This document shows positions 11,676 through 23,300 of a DNA stretch of 64,000 bases, piece after piece. Under the pieces are notes generated by a model, which saw only the letters and a program-made list of their open reading frames with translations, was not told the origin of the DNA and did not search any database. How positions within the stretch are numbered: the stretch's first letter is position 1; each line of letters begins with the position of its first letter. The position numbers were made by a program, and so were the translations under genes. This DNA comes from Strigamia acuminata (Eukaryota > Arthropoda > Chilopoda > Geophilomorpha > Linotaeniidae): the NCBI GenBank assembly GCA_949358305.1, contig OX442324.1:3044001-3108000 (forward strand). Direction: 5' to 3'.

Positions 11676-13596
11676 ATTGAAAGAATCCGAATTAATTGTA
11701 CAATAAACCTCATTTTCTGGTCGACTTTTGTTCTCTTTTTTCTCTGATTTTTGTTTTCCCCAGCTTTGCTGAGTTCCGGTCCATGCAATTTCCCGGGACA
11801 ATTTCTTTTTTACGTAGATCCACAGACGGGCTGCGACAATCGGACAGGAATGACGCAGGGAACGGAAACAATGCGACACAACGTACGCAGTCAACAACAA
11901 CAAAGTCACACTTTTCACGTTTCACCTTTAGAAATCAATGCCAACTTTTATTTGTCAGCGAGTTCTCGTTGCGATGTCGAGCTCATCGTCACATCGATTT
12001 GCGATTAGAAACCAAAGGGGTAATTACTAATTATAAAGAGTCCTTACATTCTAAACATAAACACTCACTTGTAGTACTTGCTTTACTTGCTTGGCCTGCT
12101 CATTTAACTTATTTTCATTTTATTTAAGTCTGAAAAAAGACGTTTTACGTTATAACCCTTATGTAGTTCGTGACCACTGACGCTGGATGTTGAATAATCT
12201 CCACATGAAACAAATTTTAGAAATTTTCAACGTCTATAAATATATTTAAATAAGTTTTGAAAATGTGAAATTCTGACGATCTGAACATCGCGTTTTAATT
12301 TAGGTTAGGAGCTTTTCTTGGTAATTTGAGAGAGGAGGAGTTTTTTTTTTGGTTTTTTCCTGTTTTTTTTTTATAGCTAGTTTTTTGTTTATTTATTAAT
12401 TTTTTTTATTAAATAGCTAGTCTTTTATTTATTTACTAATTTTTTTTATTAAATAGCTAGTCTTTTTTAATTTTTAAAGTGTTTAGTCACTATGACAGTT
12501 GTGTGGTATTTGCGTGTGTAGTGACGGCACTGGACAATTGGGTTGGATATCGTTATGGAATTTATTTTTTAACTTTTTATTTTATTTTATTTTATTAAAT
12601 ATTTCTTTTTGTACACACGCTCGAGATTGCTCTGGATTCAAACTCGGACACATGCTCGTCATGATGTCTCAAAATGTTTGACATCTAACCTTGAAGCCAC
12701 CACTTCTCGTTATTCTGTAGCCTAATTTCCTTATTTGAAGATTAAAGTGAGAAAATTGCTAGAAAAGAAAAACACAAATTAGAACTGAATAAAATAAACA
12801 ATTTATTTTTTAAAATCTTAAATCCGTGCTTCTCCGGATTTAAACTCTTCATCGTGTCTGAAACACCGACCTATCATCGTCGAACAGTGGAAGTGTGAGG
12901 CCATTTTACTGTATTTTCATCACCTAATAATAAACCATAGAAATTTCTACTTCTTCAGTCAAAAATCTGCAACAAATAAAAGTTGAAATAAAATAAAATA
13001 AAATAAAAACAACCAAATGAAAACAAAACAGAAATAAATAAATAAAAATTCACAATTTGCTAATCAAACATAAAAATAAGAAAATTTTCTGTGTCAATAA
13101 ACCGAATTTCATTTTAAAGAATGACATATTAAAAGTAGATATAGTTGTAAATTTTTTTTAAAAAAAAATAATCCACAAACATTTAATATTGCATTTTCTT
13201 TTCAGACTTTAACACTACTTTTCTGTATTTTCCATTTGACATCTTGCAATTACATTTGAGGTCTTCTGCACAAAAATAGCCACATCCTTGCAAAACGCCA
13301 AGTTTCATCACTCCTAGTCTTCACCTTGACCTCTGAACTTGCAATCCATTAAAGATGAGGCGGTAAAATCCGAAAAAAAATAAGAAAAATCAACTCACGG
13401 TAAACAGAAATCTGCATCTTACGAAACATGAATTGCACTTTTTGCTCAAAATGCTAAATGACACAAATGAAAATCCAAATTCAGTGCTGTACAGTACATT
13501 CCAGGTAAAACCCAAGGACGACCAGCTAAAAGGTAAGTAAACCCTCAACTTCATATAAAAGCAGCGCAACCTCAGCCAAGGTCCATCATTACAAAA
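11676..13596. other. Intergenic spacer with AT-rich duplicated words
   Basis: No gene is supported. Near 12370-12470 a short word built around TTTTTTTTATTAAATAGCTAGTC is duplicated. A TATA box (CATATAAAAG) for the next gene lies near 13553. ORFs at 11.7-12.1 kb lack domain or splice support. Confidence 0.45.
13548..13562 (+). promoter_or_regulatory. TATA box of the small Gly/Tyr-rich gene
   Basis: CATATAAAAG lies about 44 bp upstream of the ATG at 13597. That leaves room for a short 5' UTR, typical of highly expressed small secreted-protein genes. Confidence 0.55.
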
Positions 13597-13896
13597 ATGA
13601 AGCAGAGAACCCTGGTATAAGAAACATTCCAATTCCCATAAGCCTATTTATTCAACAAAAATTATTTCTTTCATTTTTAGATTATTTTAGTAGCGTTTTT
13701 GGTGCTTGCAGTCGTCGCAACAGATGCAATTTTCAAGCGTTATCGTGGACACGGCTACGGCTACGGCTATGGGTACAGAAAACCATATTATGGTGGTGGC
13801 TACCACTACTATCGCCGTCCCTACTACGGAGGCTACGGTGGCTACGGCGGCGGTTATGGTTACGGCGGCGGATGGGGATATGGATGGGGAAAATGA
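13597..13896 (+). CDS. Small secreted Gly/Tyr-rich protein (77 aa)
   Basis: Exon 1 (13597-13614) codes MKQRTL. Exon 2 (13681-13896) continues the signal peptide (IILVAFLVLAVVATDA) and then a mature part of GYGYGYGYRKPYYGG-type repeats ending GWGYGWGK. Gly/Tyr-rich mature chains with an intron inside the signal-peptide codons are common in arthropod cuticle or antimicrobial Gly-rich peptides. Which of these applies here cannot be told. The gene at 14950-15280 is convergent and similar in design. Confidence 0.85.
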
Positions 13897-14949
13897 TTGG
13901 TATGTAAAGAAACAGGGACGAGAGTGGAAACATACGGCAAATGATGTTTGAGATGTTCTTTGTTGAGATTTCATTGATGTTACATCGATGCAGTTTAGAT
14001 TCTACTCGTTTCTTCTGTTTTTGTAATTGTCATTTGTAATTTTGTCTATTGAATCGTTTCAGATTGAAGCCGAGTTGAATTTTTGATTTACAAATGAATT
14101 AAATCGGATGTTTTATTTTTGTTTGTTTTTATAAATTTTTATGAATTTTTATAAATCATTTTTAAAAAAAAATTATTTTGAATTGTTTAATTTTTATGCT
14201 GTATTTTAAATGAGGTTAATAAATGGTGTTCAGAATTCACTTTCTTTTGAATGTTATTTGGAGCAAGATGAGATGCTTATTTGGGGTATAAAAGTTCTTA
14301 TTAAAAGTGTAGAAATAGGCATTGCAAATTTGGAGAATTAAATATTAATGCACATTAACCCAAATTAATTATCAATGTCATTTCCTTGTGCAGAGAATTA
14401 TTTAAAATTGAGGAAAATTTTTTTTTTGAAAGTATATTTTTGTCCTTCTGTTTAATTTGAAATTTTAAGTGCACATACTTGCATTTATTCAAGGTTTTGA
14501 CTTTGTTTATTCTTATTTTAGGCTTCGCAGTCGTTTAATTGATTATATATATTCAAGTTGCATTCATCGTGTGCCATTAGTTTTTATCTCCATTTTCCAA
14601 CAAGACCAGAAAAGGAAGTGGAAGTGAAAACATTTCATTAAATGACAATTTTGTTTTTATTTTCAGTGATTTATTACATATTTTACAAAATATAGTTTAC
14701 AAACTTAATTTGTCATAAAAAAAATATTGATTTTTATCTCAATTATTTTATTAAGTTAAAAACATTTTTTTTTTCAAAAAAAATAAACAGTTTTCAAATT
14801 AAAACAACAACAGAGCTGGTACTGGCACCAAACATTTCCGCCATTTTGATCCAACCTCTAAACAAAACAAAAAAACCAAAAAAAAAATTAGGAAATTTTA
14901 TAATAATAAATAATAATAATAATAATAATAATAGCAATTACCCATGTTA
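13897..14949. other. Intergenic between two convergent Gly-rich genes
   Basis: AT-rich 3' flanks of the two convergent genes, with poly-T/poly-A runs and a (TAA)n stretch at 14901-14933. No gene seen. Confidence 0.5.
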
Positions 14950-15280
14950 TTATCCATGATAACCACCATAATGTCCATATCCACCACGATGTCCATATCC
15001 ACCGCCGTAGCCACCATATCCACCATATCCACGATGTCCATACCCACCGCCGTAACCATAGCCGCCATAACCACGTTTGCCATAACCGCCGCTATAGCCG
15101 CCGTAGCCACCATAGCCCCCATAACGGGCTGCCGACACCATAACGGCGCCAACTACTACGACCAAAACGACCAAAAACTAGCAGAAAAAATAAATATCAA
15201 TAATTTAGAAGCAATACTAAAAATCATCTTCAATAAATAAATAAATAAATAAACGAACTCACCAAAAGCGACTTGTTCAT
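14950..15280 (-). CDS. Small secreted Gly/Tyr-rich protein (81 aa), minus strand
   Basis: Exon 1 (15280-15263) codes MNKSLL and exon 2 (15177-14950) continues FLVVLVVVVGAVMVSA, a signal peptide. The mature part repeats GGYGGYGGYSGGYGKRGYGG and GYGHRGG motifs and ends GGYHG. A KR dibasic pair (GKRG) could be a processing site. TATA-like TATAAAAGG (minus strand) lies near 15326-15334. Design and intron position match the gene at 13597, so the pair probably arose by duplication and inversion. Structural cuticle versus antimicrobial function is open. Confidence 0.85.
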
Positions 15281-17357
15281 CTTGATGCAAGTGACTCGAC
15301 TGTAGGACATGGTCAAATTCATCCCTTTTATACAGTGCGGGAAGTGGCGGGAAGTGAGGTTCGGGCGGAGTGGGATTGCCACAACCCACAGGTCGGTCAA
15401 GGCTGACATTTGGAAACCAAACGGATTCAAGTGACCAGAAATATTCCCCAAGGCCAATATTGACACGAAAATGAATATTTATGTCCGAATATTATTATTT
15501 TTTTTATTTTTTTTTAAATAAAAATAAAAATAAAATGCAAAAGTCATTTTGTTGTTATCCCGCCATTTGTAAATTTGACAAAAATAAAAAGAAAAAAAGA
15601 AGAAAAAAAACGATTCAATCCATAAAAACTTTCTTAAAATCATAACAGAAGATGTTTTCTAGATTATTACAAATATTTGTAATTTTTTATTCATTAAAAA
15701 TTCATGTCACGTGTTGAAAATGCAAGTCAGCCAGACAGGTTTTATCCTGCTCTACCCCACGTTTTAATCTCCCCGACTGACTCATATATCAGGTGTAATG
15801 CTATGTTGTGTCTTGGATGGATTGCATAAGCAGAAACCATTGGGAAAACCCGGATTGGTGACTTGGAGTTTGGACGAATTAAGAAAGGTGATTGAATTAG
15901 CTTTTTTTTCAAGATTTTTTTTTATAATTCAGTCAAGGTGAGTGTCTTTCGGGTTTTATAAGGCTGTAATCATAAAACTAGTGTTGAAATATTTTTTTTT
16001 TGCTGCAAAGTTCGATGATTTTTGAAGGATTTTTTAAAGTTTTTTTTTGATGGACGGAGTTTGTGGGATTCGCTGGCCGGGCCAAGTGAAGATTTCGGCC
16101 GCATGGGGTGGAAGGAGAATCATCGGTAAATTTGAGGAATGGAAATGAGTTTTGCGGTCAGATTGGAGAGGAATTTAAAGTTGCATCATTTTATTTCTTT
16201 GCGTGCAGGATGTAGGGATATAAATAAATGACAAACCGTTTCATGTTTTGATAAATATTTAGGATTTTTTTTTTATTTGTCCAAAAATATTTTTATTTAT
16301 GGAAATTCCAAGTTTTCTGCACATGTCGCCAATAATCATCAGTTTTACAAGCAAATTTACAATTTTTTTTGCATTTTAGGCAAAAATCATCATTTTTCTC
16401 TGCAAATTTCAAAACGGTTTTTGCATTTTTATAATTGTATGCAATAATCATTATTTTTTTTCTACGAACTTCCCAAAATTTCTGCAATTTTCCAAAATGT
16501 CTGCATTTCTATGCAGCAATCATAATTTTCCTCTGCAGATTTCGAATATTTCTGCATTTATAGCAACAATCATCATTTTCTCTACAAATTTTCAAAAATT
16601 TCTGCATTTTGCTGCAAATGCTCATTTAGCTCCGTAAATTTCCAAAAGATTCTGCATTTATGTAGCAACAATCATCATTTCCTCTGCAAATTTGTAAAAA
16701 TTTCTGCATTTATAGCAACAATCATCATTTTCTCTACAAATTTTAAAAAATTTCTGCATTTTTCTGCAAATCATCATTTTCCTCCGTAAATTTCCAAAAA
16801 ATTCTGCATTTATGTAGCAACAATCATCATTTTCTCTGCAAATTTGTAAAAATCTCTGCATGTATATAGCAACAATCATCATTTCCTCTGCAAATTTGTA
16901 AAAATCTCTGCATTTATACAGCAACAATCATCATTTCCTCGGCAAATTTTCAAAAATTTCTGCATTTTTCTGCAAGTCATCATTTTCCTCCGTCAATTTC
17001 CAAAAAATTCTGCATTTTTATGCCCATTTCTGCAACAATCAACCATATTCTCCTGCAAACCCCTACCATTTCTGCAAATTTCTTCATTCAACGCCACCTA
17101 CCAGCTTTAATAATAATCTTTTTGTAACTTTGTCATAAAAAAAAAATAAAAAATAAAAAATCAAGAAATGCAAACAATTTAATTCCCTAACAGTAACATG
17201 ATCCCACATTCGCCAATCCCATCAACATAACACGAAATAACTCGCATAACATCATCAACCACGATTTTGTTTGATAAGCACATCCGCTGACGTTCTCCGC
17301 CGTTTCGCCGTAACCATGGCAACAAACCCCGTGCAACACCATCGATTCCGATCACCG
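15281..17357. repeat. Intergenic with degenerate T-rich tandem repeat (about 16,290-17,060)
   Basis: From about 16290 to 17060 an irregular 45-55 bp unit recurs, built from AATCATCATTTTCTCTGC, AAATTT and AAAAATTTCTGCATTTATAGC. It carries long spurious ORFs on the minus strand. A short possible exon near 15800-15890 (reads LDGLHKQKPLGKPGLVTWSL, followed by a GTGATT donor) was seen but cannot be assigned. Confidence 0.7.
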
Positions 17358-19991
17358 ATGGGGTGCGGACTGGGAAAACTACGAGTTTCGTCTCGGGCTC
17401 CAGCCCGCAAAAAATCGATCAGGTAACGACCCAACCAAAACCCTAAAACACACAAACCACGAACAAAACAAGCGACAAAACAAACAAAACAAACAAAAAA
17501 ACCACAATCCCGCCACCCATCGAACGGTAACTTCCAACCAGATTGGGCCCGATCGCATCAACTTGTTCAAACTTTAATATTCCCATTTCGAGTTAGAATT
17601 TCACACCGCTCTCTCCCTGTTGCTCTATTCAACTCAAATATTGGATCGAACCAACAGGTGGCGACGCAGGAAAAGGTAAACCGATGCACTCATTTTACTT
17701 CTCGCGCTTTCCCGGACGAATTAAAGTGGTCATAAAATTAAAGAATTACATTTTTTTCATTCGATTTTACATTTTTTTATTTATTTATTTTATCTTTTAA
17801 GATTCGAGGTGGTTTTGTTGAGTAAAGACGAAGCGGAATTTATTTTGGACGAGCCGTCACAAACCAAAGGAACTTTCCTACTGTATCAGGATGTGAACAC
17901 GAAGCGCTATTACTTAGCATTCAAGTATGTTTTAGAATGAATTTTACTATTTTAGCTCCGTTTGTGCCGACATCTTTATTTTATGCATTTGTTTTTCTTT
18001 CTGTGATGCAATAGATCGAAATCGAGTAAAATAGATCATTACATCATCACGCCGAGGAACGATTTATATTATATCAATGGATTTCCGTTTCCATATATGG
18101 AAGCCATCGTTTTTTATTACCAAAAACACAGATTTAATGGAACGTTGTTGACTCAACAGGTAAATGCCGCGCAGGGAAGAAAACTTCTTTCTTTTGCTTT
18201 ATCTTTTTCGTCGGTGGGGCCCTTCTCCCAGCCTTTTTGGGGCCCTATTAAAAAAAATAATAAACAAAACGATTTTTTTTTTATAAAAAAAAAAAAAATT
18301 TATAAAAAAAATTTTTATAAAAAAATTTTTATAAAAAGATTTTTATAAAAAAAAAATTTTTTTTTCAATTTTTTTTTTAAAGAATATTTTTTTCTGAAAA
18401 TCATTTCTGGGATAATTTTTTTTTATTGGTATTTGGGGCCCCCCAGAGCCCGTATATCAATAATTAAGTCCCTCTTTGATAGAAGTAACCAGATTAGCTC
18501 GATCTCATCCTTTTCAGATCACATCCAGGTCTTATGGGTTTTCGAGTTATTAATAGAAATTGAAAAGGAAGGAAAGGAGAAAGAAAGATTACATTCTGGT
18601 GTTTCTTAGTTATTTCATCTTTGTCGATAAGTTTCGAGGCCCCAATTGAGGATTTATTTATTCAGTTTTGTGGAAATTGGCCGGGTAGAATTTTTGTTTT
18701 GTTTTGTCCATTATTTGGTGTGATGGATTTAATTATTTGTTACTGACGTAATTGTTGTGCGGTCATCAAATAGGAGCTTATCAAAGACGCACATTGACGT
18801 ATTTTTTTAAATATAAATATTTACGTTTTTTAAAATTTTAACTATTAAATTAACAAGAGGAATTACTCATGCTGGTATTTCAAGTGGAAAATTGTAATAT
18901 AAATACGTTAAGTCAATTTTAGGAGGTATTTTTAGTTCTGTCGTTTTATCGGGTCTCGACTACATAATCGTAATTTTTCTTCGTTTAAAATTTTAGTTTT
19001 TTACTCGTTTTTTTCACGTTTTTACTTGTTTTCTTTTTTTTTTCTCATGTTTTTTCACGTTTTTACTCTTTTTTTCTCGTTTCCTCACGTTTGTACACGG
19101 TTTTCTCTGTTTTTTCATGTTTTGTTTTGGTTTTTTTCTTGTTTTTTCTAGATTTTTCATGTTTTCTCAGGTTTTTTCACGTTTTTACTCTTTTTTTCTC
19201 GTTTTCTCACGTTTGTACACGGTTTTCTCTGTTTTTTCATGTTTTTTTGGTTTTTTTCTTGTTTTCTCTAGGTTTTTCATGTTTTCTCTGGTTTTTTTTC
19301 ATGTTTTCTCTGGTTTTTTTCAAGTTTTCTCTGGTTTTTTCAAGTTTTCACTGGTTTTTTCAAGTTTTCTCTGGTTTTTCAAGTTTTCACTGGTTTTTTC
19401 ATGTTTTTACTCGTTTTCTGTGTTTTTTTTCATGTTTTTACTCGTTCTCTCAGTTCTTTTTCCCGTTTTTACTCGTTTTCTGTTTTTTTTTCACGTTTTT
19501 ACTCCGCTTCTGTTGTGTCCAACTCTTAATTTTATAAGTTATCAAGTCAATAATGGAGATTTATGCTAATTTATAACAATGTTTTGGGAATCCTTATTGA
19601 TTTATGGAAATCTATGTAACCTATGTATAACAAGTGTAAAATGGTGTAAATGGAATCGATGAATGTGAGTGAATACATCTGTTAAATTAATAGAGTATGA
19701 AGATTGTCAGTACGAACAATTCAGCTTCCTCTCGATTTAAATCGGTTTTCTATCGTCTTTACTCCATTTACGCGTCTTTTTCTCAGTTTGTTTCAATTTT
19801 ATCCAAATAATCTCAATATTTTTTCTTCATATTTCCAGGCATTTATTGAACCATATTTACTTGCTCACAAACGCTCAAGTAGATCACCAACACTAAACAA
19901 AGCTCAAACGTTTAACAGAAAAGATAAACGACGTCAAAATAGACGAGGAGGAGGAACACAAGGAAACTACAATAAATTCCAAACCCTATAA
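17358..19991 (+). CDS. Small SH2-like protein with N-myristoylation signal (167 aa)
   Basis: Exons 17358-17422, 17658-17675 (18 nt), 17802-17924, 18015-18159 and 19839-19991 join in phase to 504 nt. The N-terminus MGCGLGKLRVSS is a good N-myristoylation signal with Cys3 for palmitoylation, followed by a basic run (ARKKSIRWRRRKR). One SH2-like domain follows: LSKDEAEFIL (helix A), TKGTFLLYQD (strand B), RYYLAFK, IDHYIITP (strand D), LYYINGFPFPYMEAIVFYY (helix B), GTLLTQ. The tail is basic and Gly/Arg-rich (NRRGGG). Strand B reads FLLYQD where FLVRES is usual, so the phosphotyrosine-binding arginine is replaced by Tyr. No kinase or SH3 part is present. The 18-nt exon could be skipped in frame. 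Confidence 0.72.
18960..19510 (+). repeat. T-rich tandem array in the last intron of the SH2 gene
   Basis: Units of about 20-22 bp such as GTTTTTTCACGTTTTTACTC and GGTTTTTTCATGTTTTCTCT are repeated imperfectly for about 550 bp. They produce long open frames (Phe/Ser/Val-rich) in two phases that are not genes. Confidence 0.85.
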
Positions 19992-20385
19992 AGCCAAAAA
20001 AAAACCAAAAAAAAAAAAAAACACACCAAAGTTAATAAATAAATAAATAAATCCAATATTGTAAAAAGTGTGCAAATGAAATAAATTAAAATATTAAAAA
20101 AAAATACTTATGTATTTATTTTCCATCATAAAACACTCTAACCCCAAAACTTATTTATAAAAAAAAAAAAAAAAAAAAAAAGAAAAAGACACGTAAATGG
20201 TTTCAGACCAATGTTTTCTCACGTGTCAATTGTTAAATGAAATTGCATTCTCGCCTAGCGACACCTGGTGTTAATTTGTGCAATCACACGGAGCTAAGTA
20301 GGGAAACTGATCGTTGGAGCAGCATTCGATTCGCCTCCTTCCTCTGCATCCAGCACGTGTTTCAAACTCTCTCGTGCAGCAGAAA
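19992..20385. other. Short intergenic space between SH2 and receptor genes
   Basis: Contains the 3' UTR of the SH2 gene (AATAAA near 20035 and 20080), a poly-A run at 20161-20181 and the 5' region of the receptor gene. No further gene. Confidence 0.5.
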
Positions 20386-23300
20386 ATGAAACAAGAAAAG
20401 GAATTTTTACGTTATTTCATTTTCCTCCTCATTCGTCACGTACAAGGTAAATTCAAAATAATAATAATAATATCTAATATTTATTTTTACAATTTATAGT
20501 CGTAGAAATTTATATTTAAACGTCAAAAAGTTTACACAGTTAAATATTAATTTTGTTTCCTGCATCTGTTTACCTTTTGTACGTAAAACAGCATTGTTAA
20601 GTTTAATTGTACTGAAGCTAAAATCCATCGATAAAATTTATTTACAACGTGAAAAATCCAAATCAAAGTTTCAACTTAAAACAAAAAATTAAAAAATTAA
20701 ATTTTTTTAAATTAAAATTTTTAAAATTAAAATTTTTTGTTTTTAATTTTAAAAAAAATTAAAAAAAAAAAAAAAAAAAAATGTTTTCGCCACCAATTTA
20801 ATCTCACCGAGGGGTTTATTGAACCAATTCGGAGCAAAACCAATCAAAAATAACCTGCCAAATTCCTGAAAATTGCACAGACTCAACATCTCCGCACCCA
20901 AATACAAAAACACAAAATTGGAATGAAAAACAAAAAACAAACAACTTTTATTGCACACACACACAAACCCGAGATGAAAACAGTGCATTTATCGGCCTTG
21001 CAGCGCGTTATACGGCGGAAATAAAAGTGCAAATCGTCCATGTCCAATTTTCGAGTAACAAAAACCGAATGCCCGCGACTATAAATCACCCACGACCACG
21101 TCACAACGAGACAAGCAAATTCCCCAGGGGATAATTGAACGGTCAGTGCCCACGAACCCACCCCACACAATCTACCCCCTTTATACGCAACCAATTTGCC
21201 TGCACTTTAAACTAAACGAAAACACATCATTTTTAATTACGACCGATTCAAATCCAATAACAAAACACTCGAAAACCGAAACCAAAAAAAACCAAAAAAA
21301 AAAAAGGAAAAAATGTGTACAATTATTTTTATTTTTATTTTTATTCATCATTATTAAATTACAGCAATAAAAAGACTTTTAGCGAAATGATAGGTGCGTG
21401 GAATGCTATAAACTGCGGCAGGTGATGTTCCAATCGAGTGTACACGTGTCTAACCCTTTTAACCCATCGTCTTGCGAATTTCCAAAGTCTCCAGCTCAGC
21501 CTTGATCTTGGGGTTAAAGCGGAACAGGAAGTTAACGTTAAGACAAGAGTTGCTCTTATAGAGTGCTCTCTCGTAAAAATAGGCAATAAAATAACGTTTG
21601 CGCATTTGCATCTGTGGGTTCAAAGTTGTTTCGTCCCTTTCAATTTCGCTTGAAATAGATTGAGGAATACAACTAGGCATTAAATGCATTTAAAAAAATT
21701 TATATATATTATTTTTATTTTTTTATTTTATCAATAAACATTTTTATATTTTCGTTCGTTTCAAGGTTAGTCGTAAAAATGAATCAAACACTACATAGAG
21801 CGGAAGTGGCGAGTGAACACGAACTTGTCAAAATTCCCAATGCGCATGCTCACTTGCATGCCTCACACGTCTCTGAGGCTTGTATAACAATGTTAGCTCC
21901 AGTTTGGGTTGTCATAGAGACGAATGGGTGTCAGCGACCCCTTTTCAATTTGTCAACATCCAACGAGAATGAATTAATTGAAAACTATTCTTATTTATAA
22001 AATTAATTAATTTAAAAAAAAAAAAATTATTTTTTGATTCTTCGATGAAATTGTTTTGCACAAACTTTTATTGATTTTCAGGTGAAACTTTCTACTCACA
22101 CCTCGATTTATGGACTTAGGTCAAAAATCCAAGATGGATGTCAGATGAGTTTGGAACAATAAAACTAAGAGCAAAATCACATTTTTTTTTTATACATCTC
22201 ACCTTCAACAATCCCCACACACCTGGCTGCTAACAATAGGAAGTACATTTGTTAAATAGTGATTTCATCTGTTATTGTGTGCAAGTCAGTGAACCTTTGC
22301 GAAATCAAAACATCTGGAACTGGGATATATGAGAATTGGCCTTTTTTGCTCAATCTTATTTAATATGTTAAACCAGTTTTGTAATCCATCATCATTTGAC
22401 TTGTCACTTATCCATTAAAGCAATTAAAAGTTAAACTTCTTTTTTCTTTTTCTTTTCTTTTCAGGAGATGTGTATGGCTGTCCTGAAGGGGAATTCTCGT
22501 GTGGTCAATTTCCTCAATGTGTAAAACAACGATTCCAATGTGATGGACAAAAAGATTGTGATAATGGAGCTGATGAAGTCAACTGCAGTATGTTTTTGCC
22601 TCTAAACCTAACCTAACCCTAACCCAACCTGTCCTACAGTCTGCGTCCAAAATCAAACACTAGTTGCATTCGAAAAGCCGTGTTACAAGTGTTTTTGATG
22701 ATTGTGTTTTTCTTCTTGAATGTAGCCATTAAATTTGATTTTTTCTACAAATGTCTATAAAATGCCCATATGGTTCAAATATACATTGAAATTACATTGC
22801 AATGTATTTTGAAATGCATTTGGTTTCGCGATATGCCTTACTAGCCACACCAGGTACTAGCCGCATTCGAAGAGTGATTTAGCATACTAAACTTGGTCTG
22901 GAATCCAAAGTAAACAGGCTTAATCTTAATCTCTCCAAACCAGAAAGCTTAAGAGTAAATACTGGGACTTGTTTCCGTAGTCTTAGATCTCGCCATCTCT
23001 TCGGCACTGCAGGTTCCCACAAAACTAAAATATTTTGTGTTTTACTTCAATTTTAAAACAAAAATGACATCATTTCCTATTTAAACCCATGTTAAAACTT
23101 AAAATACGCTTCAACTAAAATTGTTACTTTTATTTTTGAATGCAGCTAGTGTTTTCTTTTAGTAGCTAGTAAATGTGTTTACTCACTATTGTAATTGCAC
23201 ATTTTGTGTATCCAGGATGAATAGAGTTAATCTTATGTTTTCATAGTAAACAGCCTCACTCTCATTCTTGAGAGTAAAAGAATTGAAAAATAAAAACAAA

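Noticed and set aside
16300-17060. CRISPR-like spaced repeats
   Set aside because: Units are irregular, spacers are not unique and the genome is eukaryotic; it is a degenerate tandem repeat.
19091-19569. Two overlapping Phe/Ser-rich ORFs of about 150 residues
   Set aside because: Arise from the T-rich tandem array in an intron of the SH2 gene; composition follows the repeat.
21459-21689. GINS subunit PSF1
   Set aside because: Only two short blocks resemble PSF1 and the frame ends too early; left as an unassigned exon.
22608-22640. Telomeric repeat (CCTAACCTAACCCTAACCC)
   Set aside because: Only a few degenerate units inside an intron; too short for an interstitial telomere call.
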